From CAZOBJ01 sp964577825 (GTDB taxonomy: Bacteria > Planctomycetota > SZUA-567 > JAFGNG01): a stretch of 64,000 nucleotides of DNA. Shown here one piece after another: positions 25,075 to 34,398 of the stretch (position 1 is the stretch's first letter; the number at the start of each line of letters is the position of its first letter). The stretch covers positions 1 to 64,000 of the forward strand of contig CAZOBJ010000004.1 of the NCBI GenBank assembly GCA_964577825.1. Direction: 5' to 3'. The notes beneath the pieces are model-generated. The model was not told the origin of the DNA, searched no databases, and saw nothing but the letters and a program-made list of their open reading frames with translations. The position numbers were made by a program, and so were the translations under genes.

Positions 25075-27512
25075 CCGTCCGGCGCCCGGGCGGGGCTGTC
25101 GGGTCCGGGCAGGCGCGAGGCCAGGAGCCCCGCGAGCGCATACCCGGCCGCGGCGATGAGCACGAGCCGCAGAAACCCGATCTCCATGGCCACAAGCGGC
25201 GCGGCCACCGTGGCCGCTACGCTCGCGAACCCGTTGGCCGCCCAGGCCCAGGGCACGAGCGCCACCGACGCGCCGCCCGCGCGCACCAGGCCCGCGGGAA
25301 ACAGATGCCCCATGGCCGTGGCGAGCGGCGCGATCGTGAGGCACCCGACCAGGAACCGCACCCACCCGGCCTGCGGCTGGGTGAGCGCCAGCCACGGGTC
25401 CAGGAACACCGCATACAGAACCGCGAGCCCCACCACGATCGCGGCCGCGCGGCGGATCACGGTCACCGGCCGTGTCTGCCAGCGCCCGGACAGGTAGCTG
25501 CCGAGCCCGCCGAACACGAGGAAGCTCGAGATCGCCGCCGCGGCCGCGTACACCGGGTGCGCGAGGTACAGGATGAGCTTCTGTAGGAATCCCATCTCCA
25601 GGAACATGAACCCCGCGCCCAGCAACACGAAGTAGCCCATGGTCGCCGCTCGGCCCGGCACTCCGGCCAGAGCGCCCGCGCGCGGCGCCAGAGGCAGCAC
25701 CACGAAGACGACCGCCAGCACCATGGCCTGCACGAGCGCGGCCACGAGCAACAGGTACCCGAGCTCCAGGAATCCGCGGGCCCGGTTGCCCAGCTCGTCC
25801 ACGAGCCGGCGCAGGGTCCGCCACCGGAAGAAGTGGAAGAAGTACGGCCGGTCGTCGGTGGTCGCCGACACGTCGAACAGGTGCCTCTCCAGATACTGCT
25901 CGCGGTCCGGCCCGAGCAACGCCTGAGCGGCCTCGAAGTACCGGGGCCGGTCCAGGACATGGTACTGGTTCGCCTCCGCGCGGCGCAGCTCCGGCAGGTA
26001 GACGAGGTCGAAGCTGCGCGCTCGAGAGAATTCTCGAAGCGCCCGGGCCTGCACGTCGGTGATCGGCCGGTCGAAGGCGAGCGCGGTCACGGTCGCCCAG
26101 CTTCGCACCACGGCGAGATGCCGGGCCGGATCGCGGTTGCGCGCGCGCAGGGCGGCCGCCAGCGTGTCGATGAGCCGCGGCCCCTCGCGTGGTGGGGTGC
26201 GCACCCAGCGGGTCACGGACAGCACCCCGTCCTCGGCCAGGCGGTCCAGCATGCCCGCGAAGCTCTGGGCCGTGTACAGGTAGGACTCCTGCGCAGCGTA
26301 CAGACCCGCGCCCGAGGCGCCGAACCCGCCGACCGGGGGCACGTGCACGAGGTCGAAAGACTTCGGCGTGGAAGCGAGGTACCCGCGCGCCTCGCGGTTC
26401 ACCACGCGCACGCCGTGCGCGGTGTACACGCGTCCGCCGCGCTCGTGCAGCGGCCCGGTCATGAGGTCGATGACCTGCCGGTTCATCTCCAGGGCGGTGA
26501 CAGCCTCGGCCCGGTGGTACAGGGCCAGGCCGATGTCCGCGCCGCCGCCCGCGCCCACCACCAGGACGCGCGGCCGGGTGCAGACGCCGTAGGCAGCCGC
26601 CCCTGTGGTGAAGTCCAGGAACGCCCAGTCCGCGCGCGCGCGCACGTCGTAGACCGCGCTTGTGCCGTCTCCGTCCGCGATCAGGAGCACGTGCGCGGGA
26701 AGGGGCTCGGTGTACTGGAGGCTCAACCCCGGGGCGTAGTGCACGGCCTCGCCCTGGACCACGTCCAGGCGCCCGAGCGGCCCCTCGCGTTGGGCCAGGG
26801 TGCGGGTCTCGGGCATGGCGCGCACCTGTTCGAGCATCTTGTACGGGCTCATGACCGGCCGCTGAGGCAGGACAACGGCCAACAGGAGCACGCCCAGGGC
26901 CGCGAGCACCGACGCCATGGCCCAGGCCCGGCGCCGCCAGGGCACGAGCACGAGCGCGGCGACCACCCCGCCCGCGGTGACCGCGTGCAACAGCCCCCCG
27001 GTCGTGGTCCCCTGCAGGATGAGCACGGCCGCCACGCCGCCCAGCCCGGCGCCGGCCAGATTGGCCGCATAGTGCCCGCCGACCCGGTCGCCGCGGTCCA
27101 TGAGCGCCACGCCCACGGCCGCCCCGGCGAATAAAAACGGCACGAAGAGCACCGCCTCCAGCAGGAGCACCTTGCCCGCCTCGCCCGGGGTCCAGGCCAG
27201 GGTCTGCACGGCCAGGGGCAGGTGCCCGCCGCCCCATTGGGCCAGGGGCACGGTCGCGGCGAACGCGAAGGCGAACAGGCACAGCCCCGCGCGCTCGCGT
27301 CCCTGGAGTCTGCGCCGGGCGAGCGCGAGCGCCGTGCCGCTGGCGCCGAAGCCCAACAGCGCCACGCTGATGGCCATGTACGCGAAGTGATGCCAGAATC
27401 GGACCGCCAAGACGCGCATGAGCGCGAGCTCGAGCGCGATCGTCGCCGCGGACAGGACCGCCACGGCGAGGCGCACCCGCACGCGGGGCAGGGGGTCAGT
27501 CCTCGGACACAT
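25071..27512 (-). CDS. spermidine-synthase-like membrane protein (unknown substrate)
   Basis: An 813-residue protein with three parts: about six N-terminal membrane helices (LAVAVLSAATIALELALMRV onward), a soluble Rossmann-type middle with VLVVGAGGGADIGLALYHRA near residue 320 (SpeE-like fold, motif I), and a second hydrophobic block from about residue 590 (GYLLLVAALVQAMVLAVVFV) to the end. This layout is that of large SpeE-fused transporter-like proteins common in environmental bacteria. The canonical GGGDGG of true spermidine synthases is replaced by GGGADIG, so polyamine synthesis is doubtful. Its start overlaps the stop of the upstream methyltransferase gene by 17 bp, indicating translational coupling. 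Confidence 0.8.
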   Translation of the reverse strand: MCPRTDPLPRVRVRLAVAVLSAATIALELALMRVLAVRFWHHFAYMAISVALLGFGASGTALALARRRLQGRERAGLCLFAFAFAATVPLAQWGGGHLPLAVQTLAWTPGEAGKVLLLEAVLFVPFLFAGAAVGVALMDRGDRVGGHYAANLAGAGLGGVAAVLILQGTTTGGLLHAVTAGGVVAALVLVPWRRRAWAMASVLAALGVLLLAVVLPQRPVMSPYKMLEQVRAMPETRTLAQREGPLGRLDVVQGEAVHYAPGLSLQYTEPLPAHVLLIADGDGTSAVYDVRARADWAFLDFTTGAAAYGVCTRPRVLVVGAGGGADIGLALYHRAEAVTALEMNRQVIDLMTGPLHERGGRVYTAHGVRVVNREARGYLASTPKSFDLVHVPPVGGFGASGAGLYAAQESYLYTAQSFAGMLDRLAEDGVLSVTRWVRTPPREGPRLIDTLAAALRARNRDPARHLAVVRSWATVTALAFDRPITDVQARALREFSRARSFDLVYLPELRRAEANQYHVLDRPRYFEAAQALLGPDREQYLERHLFDVSATTDDRPYFFHFFRWRTLRRLVDELGNRARGFLELGYLLLVAALVQAMVLAVVFVVLPLAPRAGALAGVPGRAATMGYFVLLGAGFMFLEMGFLQKLILYLAHPVYAAAAAISSFLVFGGLGSYLSGRWQTRPVTVIRRAAAIVVGLAVLYAVFLDPWLALTQPQAGWVRFLVGCLTIAPLATAMGHLFPAGLVRAGGASVALVPWAWAANGFASVAATVAAPLVAMEIGFLRLVLIAAAGYALAGLLASRLPGPDSPARAPDG

Positions 27513-28335
27513 CGGTGCGTCGCAGGGGCACGAACCGCACGGACATGAGATTGCGGCTGCGCACCGTGCCCTCGCGGTCCTTGGTGACGAGCATCAGCGA
27601 CTGGACCGCGAACCGGCCGCCCACGGGAATGATCATCCGGCCCTCGGGCGCGAGCTGCTCGATCAAGGGCGGGGGAATCTGCCCCGCCGCGCACGTCACG
27701 ATGATCCCATCGAACGGCGCGTGCTGGGGCCAGCCGTAGTACCCGTCCCCGTGGCGGATGCGGACCGTGTCGTACCCCAGCCGCTTGAGGCGCTTGCGGG
27801 CCGCCGTGGCCAGGGGCTCGATAATCTCCACGGTGTACACGTGCGGGGTGAACTCGGTGAGCACCGCGGCCTGGTAGGCCGAGCCCGTGCCGACCTCGAG
27901 CACCTTGCTCTCGGGGTCGAGCTCCAGGAGCCGGGTCATCTCCGCGACCATGTAGGGCTGGCTGATCGTCTGGCCGTACCCGATGGGCAAGGGCGAGTCC
28001 GCATAGGCGCGCAAGCGCTGGTCCTCGGGCACGAATTCGTGTCGGGGCACACCCTGCATGGCCTGGAGCACAGCCTCGTCTTGGAGGCCGTACCCGCGGA
28101 TCGTGTCGACCATGTGCCTGCGGTCTTCGCGCCGCTCCCTGGAGCGCGGGTGGGTCCACTGCGCCTGCGCCTCGGGCTGCGCGGGCGCGGCGGCGCTCGT
28201 CTCGGCCGGGGGGCGCAAACTGGGGTCGGGCGTCTCGCCGCCCGTACGAAGCCAGATAAGGCCCGCCACCGCGGCGGCGAGAATGAGCGTGACCAGGGCT
28301 GTTGGCGCGAGGCGGTAGCCGGTGGTACGCGGCAT
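27496..28335 (-). CDS. pcm: protein-L-isoaspartate O-methyltransferase with N-terminal membrane anchor
   Basis: A 279-residue enzyme that methylates isoaspartyl residues in aged proteins using S-adenosylmethionine. The core from about residue 70 has the family pattern: RRHMVDTIRGYGLQDEAVL, GYGQTISQPYMVAEM, the cofactor loop LEVGTGSAYQAAVL, and TCAAGQIPPPLIEQLAPEGR. The extra N-terminal ~55 residues hold a hydrophobic helix (LAPTALVTLILAAAVAGLIW) and a Pro/Ala-rich linker, so it is membrane-bound and may work in the periplasm. The ATG at 28335 has GGAG at seven bases; an ATG at 28368 in frame is an alternative. It heads an operon with the SpeE-like protein. Confidence 0.88.
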   Translation of the reverse strand: MPRTTGYRLAPTALVTLILAAAVAGLIWLRTGGETPDPSLRPPAETSAAAPAQPEAQAQWTHPRSRERREDRRHMVDTIRGYGLQDEAVLQAMQGVPRHEFVPEDQRLRAYADSPLPIGYGQTISQPYMVAEMTRLLELDPESKVLEVGTGSAYQAAVLTEFTPHVYTVEIIEPLATAARKRLKRLGYDTVRIRHGDGYYGWPQHAPFDGIIVTCAAGQIPPPLIEQLAPEGRMIIPVGGRFAVQSLMLVTKDREGTVRSRNLMSVRFVPLRRTDVSED

Positions 28336-28438
28336 GGGGCTACTCCGAGCGACTTCCACCGAAGCCATCGTGTCCGCCCCCGACTTCCGCAACTGCCGTA
28401 CCACCCGCCCGGCAGGAGGCCAATGCGCAACGGAGGCG

Positions 28439-30484
28439 CTAGCAGCCGGTCAGCAGCCCCTCGCACGCCGGGCGCGCGTCGAACAGGTTGCGGTACATGT
28501 TGAAGATCTCCTGGCGGTGCGCCAGGAGCTCCATGTCCGCGTTCGCGGCGATGGGCCGCGGCGCGAGCAGGGCCAGGAGCTCCGGCCGCGTGGTATGCCG
28601 GGCCACGCCGGGCAACAGGCCGCGCAGGTACTTGGGCACCTTGAGCACGTCCTCCAGCGCGCCGGGCGCGCCCTCGGCCTCGTACACCGCGCGGATGCGC
28701 TCGTCGAGCAGGGCCGCGTACAGGGCCGCGTCGCGCTGCTTGCTGTAGCAGGCGAGGTCCGCAAGGTCGATGTCCGCGCGCGCGGCCAGGAGTTCCACGG
28801 CCTCGAGCAGGTGCTTGACGTCGAGCTCCGCAGGCGGCAGGCCCAGGGTCAGGGTCCAGTCGTCGCCCTGCGCGCACCAGGTCCCGTCCAGAAGCAGGAC
28901 CGCGCGGCCCGCCTGGAGCCAGGCGACCGTCCTCTCGTCGTCGAGCGCCTGGCGCTTGTCCGTTGCGTCGGGCAGGTACAGAATCGTGCGGTGCGTGTCC
29001 GCCTGCGCCTGGGGCAACACGAGCAGGCTCGTCCAGCCCACCGGGCCGTGGCGAAGCTCGTGCACCGTACGCCCACCGTGCAGGAACGTGTCCACGGTCT
29101 CGACTTCGGTCTGGAGCGGGCGCTCGTCAAAGCGCAGAAGCTCGCGCACCTTGGCCTGCACGTAGGCGTGTCGCTCGTCCCACTCCTCGCGCGTACGGGG
29201 GATCAGGATCGGCATGCCTTCGTGCTCCTCGACCGCGTCGATCCAGCCCAGCATGTGGTATTTCGGCCCGGGCCGCTGGGTTCCGGGCAGGCAGGCGAGC
29301 TCCGCGCGGTCGAAGAGCTCCACGCCCGTGTCCAGGAGCACCGCCTTGCGGTGGCCGTCGGTGACGAACCGGACCCCGTGCGCGTCGCCCCATTCGCCCA
29401 GGGGGATCTCCGGCACGGCTTCGAGCTCTTCGCGGCTCAGGCGCGGAGTGCCGAACCGGTCGTGCACGAACAGGAGCGAGCTCTTCTTCGCATAGTAGTG
29501 GGCGTGCGGGCCCTGGGGGACGATCTCGGTCTGCACGTCCTGTTCGCGGCCGAACAGGGCGAAGACCCGCTGGGCGAGTCGCTGGGTCTCCAACGCGCCC
29601 AGGCCCCCGTCGTTGGCCCCGTCCAGCGCGCCGAAGACCACGTAGATGCTCGCGTGGTCCACGGACAGGGCGTGGAGCTCGCCCTGGTCCGCGTAGCGCA
29701 AGAGCCCGGGAAATTGCTGGCACGACCTGCACCCGGCGGTCGAGAAGTCGGCGTCCAGGTAGTACTTGTGGTTCATCACGATGGCGCTGGGGATGCCCAG
29801 GCGCACGCGCGTGTCGATGGCCGGGAGCACCTGGCTGTCCGTGCCCCCGCGCGAGGAGCCCATCACCCCGATGCGCTCGGGGTCGACCTCGGGCCGGGTC
29901 TCCACGTAATCGACGGCGCGCACGAGGTCGTACAGAATCGCGCTTCCCGGGTACCGCCCGAGCGCCAGTGCCCGGTCCATGAGCCCGCCGTACCGGTGTC
30001 CGGATACGGACATGCGGCCCAGGGGGTTGCGCTCCTCGTTGCCCAGGTTGTCGAGCGTCAGGCACGCGAGGCCCAGGTTCGCGTAGGTCTGCGCCCCGTA
30101 TTGGATGACCGGGAAGCTCTTGCTGCCGGAGTGGCCGTTGGCCTTGATCATGCACGGTACCGGGCCTTCCACGCCCTTGGGCAGGTACAGATTGGCCGTC
30201 ACCCGCGCAAAGGGTTCGCTGTCGAACATGAGCTTGTCGACCGTGAACCGGTCGCGCTCCACGCGGCCCACGATCTCGGCGTTGAGCGGGCACTTCTCTT
30301 CCGGGAAGCCGAAGCCGGCCACCAGACGCGGGCGCGCGTACGCGATGTAGTCGAGCCAGTCCTGGCGGGTCTTCGGCCACTCGTCGGTAATGGCGCGCTC
30401 AGGGCCTGCGCGCACGAGCGAGGCCAGGTACGCCTGGTACAGGGCGCCGGGTTCGGCGTGCGGCGCGGACGATGCTGGGGACAT
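28439..30484 (-). CDS. acetyl-xylan-esterase-like alpha/beta hydrolase
   Basis: A 681-residue protein. The N-terminal half is an alpha/beta hydrolase of the AXE1/prolyl-oligopeptidase-like type: ANLYLPKGVEGPVPCMIKAN, LACLTLDNLGNEER, and the nucleophile Ser211 in GVMGSSRGGTDS. Candidate His lies in PHAHYYAKKSS. The second half (from about 330) appears to repeat the hydrolase layout without a clear nucleophile. No signal peptide is seen. Likely deacetylates carbohydrate or cleaves small esters; the exact substrate is not readable. It has its own promoter (30546-30573) in a divergent region shared with the MDR dehydrogenase. The pcm gene follows 103 bp downstream. Confidence 0.75.
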   Translation of the reverse strand: MSPASSAPHAEPGALYQAYLASLVRAGPERAITDEWPKTRQDWLDYIAYARPRLVAGFGFPEEKCPLNAEIVGRVERDRFTVDKLMFDSEPFARVTANLYLPKGVEGPVPCMIKANGHSGSKSFPVIQYGAQTYANLGLACLTLDNLGNEERNPLGRMSVSGHRYGGLMDRALALGRYPGSAILYDLVRAVDYVETRPEVDPERIGVMGSSRGGTDSQVLPAIDTRVRLGIPSAIVMNHKYYLDADFSTAGCRSCQQFPGLLRYADQGELHALSVDHASIYVVFGALDGANDGGLGALETQRLAQRVFALFGREQDVQTEIVPQGPHAHYYAKKSSLLFVHDRFGTPRLSREELEAVPEIPLGEWGDAHGVRFVTDGHRKAVLLDTGVELFDRAELACLPGTQRPGPKYHMLGWIDAVEEHEGMPILIPRTREEWDERHAYVQAKVRELLRFDERPLQTEVETVDTFLHGGRTVHELRHGPVGWTSLLVLPQAQADTHRTILYLPDATDKRQALDDERTVAWLQAGRAVLLLDGTWCAQGDDWTLTLGLPPAELDVKHLLEAVELLAARADIDLADLACYSKQRDAALYAALLDERIRAVYEAEGAPGALEDVLKVPKYLRGLLPGVARHTTRPELLALLAPRPIAANADMELLAHRQEIFNMYRNLFDARPACEGLLTGC

Positions 30485-30545
30485 GCGCGGTCCTTTCTGT
30501 GCTCCGAAGAGACGTCAACACGCGTGAGAGCAGTCGAGCGCCCCC

Positions 30546-30573
30546 ATTCTGTCCGTACCTCTACGCCTGTCAA
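30546..30573 (-). promoter_or_regulatory. candidate promoter for the esterase-like gene
   Basis: On the - strand TTGACA (consensus), 16 bp spacer, CAGAAT, about 60 bp before the ATG at 30484. Confidence 0.45.
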
Positions 30574-30676
30574 GGCGCGGACGCAGTGCCGCGCGGGGCG
30601 AGGCGATTCTGCGCCTTGCGCATCCGCGTGCTTCGGGTGAGGACGCCGCCTCCGCTGGGCAGGTTCGCACAGGCCC

Positions 30677-30704
30677 TTGCAGTGCGCGCGGACTCTGGTA
30701 GGCT
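30677..30704 (+). promoter_or_regulatory. candidate promoter for the MDR dehydrogenase and amidohydrolase
   Basis: TTGCAG, 16 bp spacer, TAGGCT, 28 bp before the ATG at 30733. Same style as the promoters at 2356 and 43420. Confidence 0.4.
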
Positions 30705-30732
30705 TCCCTAGGCCCAGGACGGAGGGGCACGC

Positions 30733-31788
30733 ATGCAGCGCACCTGCCGCACCGCGGCGATTGTCGGTCTGGGACGCATGGGCGTGGTCGAGGTCGATCT
30801 GCCGGACCTCGGCGAGACGGACGTGCTCGTGGAGGTCCATGCGTCGCTGGTGAGCCCCGGCACGGAGCTCGGCGGATGGCGCGCGTTCGCCGAAGAGCGC
30901 GGCACGGAGGCGCCCGACCGGACGCCGCGCCCCTTCGGGTATGCGAACGCGGGCGTGGTGCGGGAAACGGGCGCCCGGGTGCAGGGGCTCGCGGTCGGCG
31001 ACCGGGTCGCGTGCATGGGATCCGGCGCGCGGCATGCCACGCACGCGGCCGTGGCCCAGAACCTGTGCGCGCCGCTGCCGGATGGGCTGTCGTTCGCCGA
31101 CGGGGCCTACGCGCACCTGGCCGCCACGGCGCTGCATGCGGTCCGCCGCCTGGAGCCGGAGTTGGGCGCACGGTACCTGGTTGTGGGCCTGGGCCTCGTG
31201 GGCCAACTCGCTGCGCAGTTCGTGCGGGCCGCGGGAGCGCCTGTCATCGGATGGGAGGGGATTGCGCGGCGCGTGGAACGGGCGCGGTCCTGGGGCATCG
31301 ACGAGGCCCTGGTCGTGGACGAGCCCGCCGATTCGGTGGCGCCCACCCGCGCGTTCACCGGCGACCTCGGGCTGGACGGGGCGGTGTTCGCGTTCACCGG
31401 CGATGCGCTGTCCACGCTCGACGCCACGGTGCGGTGCCTGCGCGCGACTCCGGACGGCCACCCGGTGGGCGCCATCGTGGACGTGGGCAACGTCACGTTC
31501 CCGTACGCCAAGCGACACGCGAACATCGACCTGCGCCGGTCTGCGCGCACCGGCCCCGGGTACCACGATCCGGCCTGGGAGGCGGGCGCCGACTATCCCC
31601 GCGACCACGTGCGCTGGACCACGCGCGCGAATCTGGACGCGTGTCTGCGGCTCGCGGCCGAGGGGCGTGTGGACTTCGGGGCGCTGACCACGCACACGGT
31701 GCCCCTGTCGGAAGCGGGCGAACGCGTCGACGCGCTGCTCGATACGCCCGACGAGGTGCTGGGCCTGGTGTTCGAGACGCAGCGCTGA
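30733..31788 (+). CDS. zinc-free MDR-family dehydrogenase-like protein
   Basis: A 351-residue protein of the medium-chain dehydrogenase fold: catalytic domain opening with VEVHASLVSPGTELGGWRAF, then PFGYANAGVV, and a nucleotide-binding part from about residue 145 (RYLVVGLGLVGQLAAQFVRA, GxGxxG motif). The Cys that binds the catalytic zinc in alcohol dehydrogenases is replaced here by SPGTE, as in the bi-domain oxidoreductase group, and no structural zinc cluster is seen. Probably acts on a sugar or polyol, NAD(P)-dependent. A single-residue-spaced GGAGGGGCACGC precedes the ATG. Followed by an amidohydrolase after 136 bp. Confidence 0.75.
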   Translation: MQRTCRTAAIVGLGRMGVVEVDLPDLGETDVLVEVHASLVSPGTELGGWRAFAEERGTEAPDRTPRPFGYANAGVVRETGARVQGLAVGDRVACMGSGARHATHAAVAQNLCAPLPDGLSFADGAYAHLAATALHAVRRLEPELGARYLVVGLGLVGQLAAQFVRAAGAPVIGWEGIARRVERARSWGIDEALVVDEPADSVAPTRAFTGDLGLDGAVFAFTGDALSTLDATVRCLRATPDGHPVGAIVDVGNVTFPYAKRHANIDLRRSARTGPGYHDPAWEAGADYPRDHVRWTTRANLDACLRLAAEGRVDFGALTTHTVPLSEAGERVDALLDTPDEVLGLVFETQR

Positions 31789-31924
31789 CAGAGAAGGGCA
31801 AAATTGCGCGGCCGCGGTTCTCTGCGTTGGGCGCGAGCCGCAGGCCGGACACAGGGCGAGCGCGTGCGGCGCAGGGCCTGGCATGGCCCGGACGCCGGTG
31901 CGCGAAGACGAGGAGGAAGACGTC

Positions 31925-32686
31925 GTGATTATCGACAGCCACGTGCACCTGTCCATGAAGGTGGGGGCCGGGCCGCTGGTCAAGGCCTGCGACGAGATCG
32001 GCATCGACAAGGTGTGCCTGCTGCTGCACTACCCCCACCTGAAGTACGCGATGAGCGAGGCCCCGGACCGCGTGCTGCCCGTGGTGTACTACAATCTGGA
32101 CCTGGACAGTCCTTCGTTCATCCACGTGCTGGCGGACCGCGGGGTCAAGGGGCTGAAGATCATCCGGCCCAGGCACCCGTATGACGACGAGCGGTACTTC
32201 CCGACCTACGAACGCGCCCAGGAGGATGAGCTGCCGATCCTGTTCCACACGGGCATCGTGGCCGGCACGCAGCCGGTCTCCTGCGACCACATGCGGCCCA
32301 TCCGATTGGACCACATAGCTCGAACCTTCCCGAAGCTGAAGATCCACGGCGCGCACCTGGGCAACCCCTGGTACGAAGAGGCCAGCATGTCCATGCGCTA
32401 CCGCGAGAACCTGTGGTTCGACCTGTCCGGGTCGACGCTCAAGAAGAAGACCCCGGAGTTCATCCGGTCGCTTCTGTGGTGGGACCGGCCCGGCCATCCG
32501 TACAAGGCGGGCGGAGACAAGCACCCCTACGAGAAAATCCTGTTCGGCACGGACGTGGCGCCGGAATGGATGGCCGACACGTGGAACGACTACCAGCGAT
32601 TGCTCGATGCCATGGAGGTGCCCGAGGAGTACCGGCGCAAGATCCTGGGCGAGAACGCGGCCGAAGTCTACGGAGTAGAGACCTAG
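31925..32686 (+). CDS. amidohydrolase-family metal-dependent hydrolase
   Basis: A 253-residue TIM-barrel hydrolase of the Amidohydro_2 type. The metal ligands are visible: IIDSHVHLS (His6, His8), ILFHTGIV, KIHGAHLGNPWYEE, and the final Asp in FGTDVAPEW. The GTG at 31925 is chosen, as AGGAGGAA lies six bases upstream and the protein then begins exactly at the first metal motif; an in-frame ATG 42 bp upstream lacks this. Members of this group act as decarboxylases or hydrolases on aromatic or sugar-derived acids. It may act with the MDR dehydrogenase just upstream in one catabolic route. Confidence 0.82.
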   Translation: MIIDSHVHLSMKVGAGPLVKACDEIGIDKVCLLLHYPHLKYAMSEAPDRVLPVVYYNLDLDSPSFIHVLADRGVKGLKIIRPRHPYDDERYFPTYERAQEDELPILFHTGIVAGTQPVSCDHMRPIRLDHIARTFPKLKIHGAHLGNPWYEEASMSMRYRENLWFDLSGSTLKKKTPEFIRSLLWWDRPGHPYKAGGDKHPYEKILFGTDVAPEWMADTWNDYQRLLDAMEVPEEYRRKILGENAAEVYGVET

Positions 32687-32699
32687 GCCACGCGCCAGG

Positions 32700-32715
32700 G
32701 GCCCGCCGGCGGGCC
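32700..32715. repeat. perfect GC palindrome between convergent genes
   Basis: GGCCCGCCGGCGGGCC, fully self-complementary, in the 34 bp gap between the amidohydrolase (+) and the sulfatase (-). Could pause RNA polymerase from both sides, but there is no T-run. Confidence 0.35.
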
Positions 32716-32720
32716 GTGCG

Positions 32721-34262
32721 CTATGCCTTGGGCACGTCGCCCCAGTAGTAGGGGTCGGGCAGGCCCGAGGCGATCCACCGCTCGTACAGGGGCTTGAACC
32801 GCGCCTTCTGGTCCTTGCCCAGCGGGGGCATGGCGTCCTCCGAGGCCACGCACCAGTTGAGCAGCCGGTCCTTGTGCTCGGCGACGATCTCCTCGTGGCC
32901 GGGCACAGGGGCCAGGTTGCGCAGCTCCCACGGGTCGGCGTCCATGTCGTAGAGCTCGGCCTCGCCCGTGTCGTACCACACGTACTTCCAGCGGTCGGTG
33001 CGTACCATCTTCACGCGCCCGCCCCAGTAGCCTTCCGCGGTGACGCGCCGCCAGTTCTCGAACGGGTTGGACAGGGCCTCCAGGTCGTCCAGGCTCTTGG
33101 GCCGGTGGGGCCGCACTTCGGTGCCCGCCTCCGAGAAGCACGCCTCGCGCGCGGGGTAGTCTTCCTCGCCCAGTAGGGCGCGCGCGTGGCTGAGACCCTG
33201 CACGCCCGGGGGCGTCTGTGCGCCGCACAGGTCCAACACCGTGGGCAGCAAGTCCACGTTCTCGGTCAGCGCGTCCGTGCGCGCCCCCGCCGGGAACCGG
33301 CCCGGCCACCACCACACGTACGGGATGCGGGTGAGCGCGTCGTACATGGTGTTCGACTTGTGCAGCAACCCGTGCTCGCCCAGGTAGTCGCCGTGGTCCG
33401 AGGTGAAGATGACAATCGTGTCCTCGCCCAGGCCCGCGCGGTCCAGGCGCTCGAACACGCGGCCGATCATGTCGTCGATGTACCGGCAATGCCCGTAGTA
33501 CAGGCTGATTACGCGGCGCCAGTCGGCCTCCGTGGCCGCGTCGAAGCCCAAGACCTTGCGGGTGACGCGTTGGCACAAGGGCTTGGTGCCCAGCTCGTCT
33601 TGGGGGGGCAGGTCCACGTCCTCGGGCGCGACGACCCCCTCGTAAGCCTCCGGCACGGTGAACGGCCAGTGCGGCCCGGGGTAGCTCAGCCACATGAAGA
33701 ACGGCTGGGCCCCGATCCGGTCGATGAACCGCAGCGCCGCCTCGGTGATGAGCCCTTCGTCGCAGACCTCCGGGGGGTAGGGGAGCACCGCTTGCCCGAA
33801 GGCGCAAGAGACCTGGTCGCGCAGATTGTAGTGGTATTCGGTGGCCTCGCGCGCGAGCGCGCCGAAGTCATCGGGCACCTCGTGCAGGCCGAAGTGCATG
33901 GCCGTGACCCGCTCGTCGAACGCGCTCGCCTCTCCCTGCGGGCGGAAGCAGTGGTCCTTGCCGAAGAGCGCGGTGCGGTACCCGGCCATCTTGAGGAGCC
34001 CGGGCAGGTGCAGCTCGCGCCGGGGCAGGGAGATCCCGTTCGAGCGCACGCCGTTCACGTGCGGATACCGGCCCGTCATGCACGCGGCCCGGCTGGGCAT
34101 GCACACCGGGTACACGCAATAGGCGCGTTCGTACAGCACGCCCTCGCGGGCCATGCGGTCCACGGTCGGGGTCTGCGACACGCTGCCCCGGTAGCAGGAG
34201 AGCGCGCGGAGGTTCTCCTCGTCGGTCATGATGAAGATCACGTTCGGCTGTCGGCGCGCCAT
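32721..34262 (-). CDS. sulfatase, formylglycine type
   Basis: A 513-residue sulfate-ester hydrolase. The site is CMPSRAACMTGRYPHVNGVR with Cys54, the serine-containing variant of C-x-P-x-R. Other ligands: IMTDEENLRA at the start (Asp then Glu-Glu, unlike the DQ of the other two sulfatases), FGKDHCF, and FTSDHGDYLGEHG. The C-terminus has AELYDMDADPWELRNLAP. No signal peptide. The ATG at 34262 is preceded by AAAAGGAG. A promoter lies at 34324-34353. Together with the two others this makes three sulfatases in 17 kb, all with predicted cytoplasmic placement. Confidence 0.92.
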   Translation of the reverse strand: MARRQPNVIFIMTDEENLRALSCYRGSVSQTPTVDRMAREGVLYERAYCVYPVCMPSRAACMTGRYPHVNGVRSNGISLPRRELHLPGLLKMAGYRTALFGKDHCFRPQGEASAFDERVTAMHFGLHEVPDDFGALAREATEYHYNLRDQVSCAFGQAVLPYPPEVCDEGLITEAALRFIDRIGAQPFFMWLSYPGPHWPFTVPEAYEGVVAPEDVDLPPQDELGTKPLCQRVTRKVLGFDAATEADWRRVISLYYGHCRYIDDMIGRVFERLDRAGLGEDTIVIFTSDHGDYLGEHGLLHKSNTMYDALTRIPYVWWWPGRFPAGARTDALTENVDLLPTVLDLCGAQTPPGVQGLSHARALLGEEDYPAREACFSEAGTEVRPHRPKSLDDLEALSNPFENWRRVTAEGYWGGRVKMVRTDRWKYVWYDTGEAELYDMDADPWELRNLAPVPGHEEIVAEHKDRLLNWCVASEDAMPPLGKDQKARFKPLYERWIASGLPDPYYWGDVPKA

Positions 34263-34323
34263 GGCAGGGCTCCTTTTCGAAGGCCGAATGCGCGGCGTGT
34301 CGTCCCTTCGTGCCGCGGGCTGG

Positions 34324-34353
34324 AGCATAGCCGCCCGCCTCGCCGACCGTCAA
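34324..34353 (-). promoter_or_regulatory. candidate promoter for the third sulfatase
   Basis: On the - strand TTGACG, 18 bp spacer, TATGCT, about 60 bp before the ATG at 34262. Confidence 0.45.
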
Positions 34354-34398
34354 GCCCGAAGCGCGGGGCCCCTCGAGCCGCGGGGTGGGCGGGACCGG

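Noticed and set aside
25071..27512. True spermidine synthase
   Set aside because: The GGGDGG-type active-site motif is altered to GGGADIG, and the protein is flanked by membrane blocks; polyamine synthesis is not supported.
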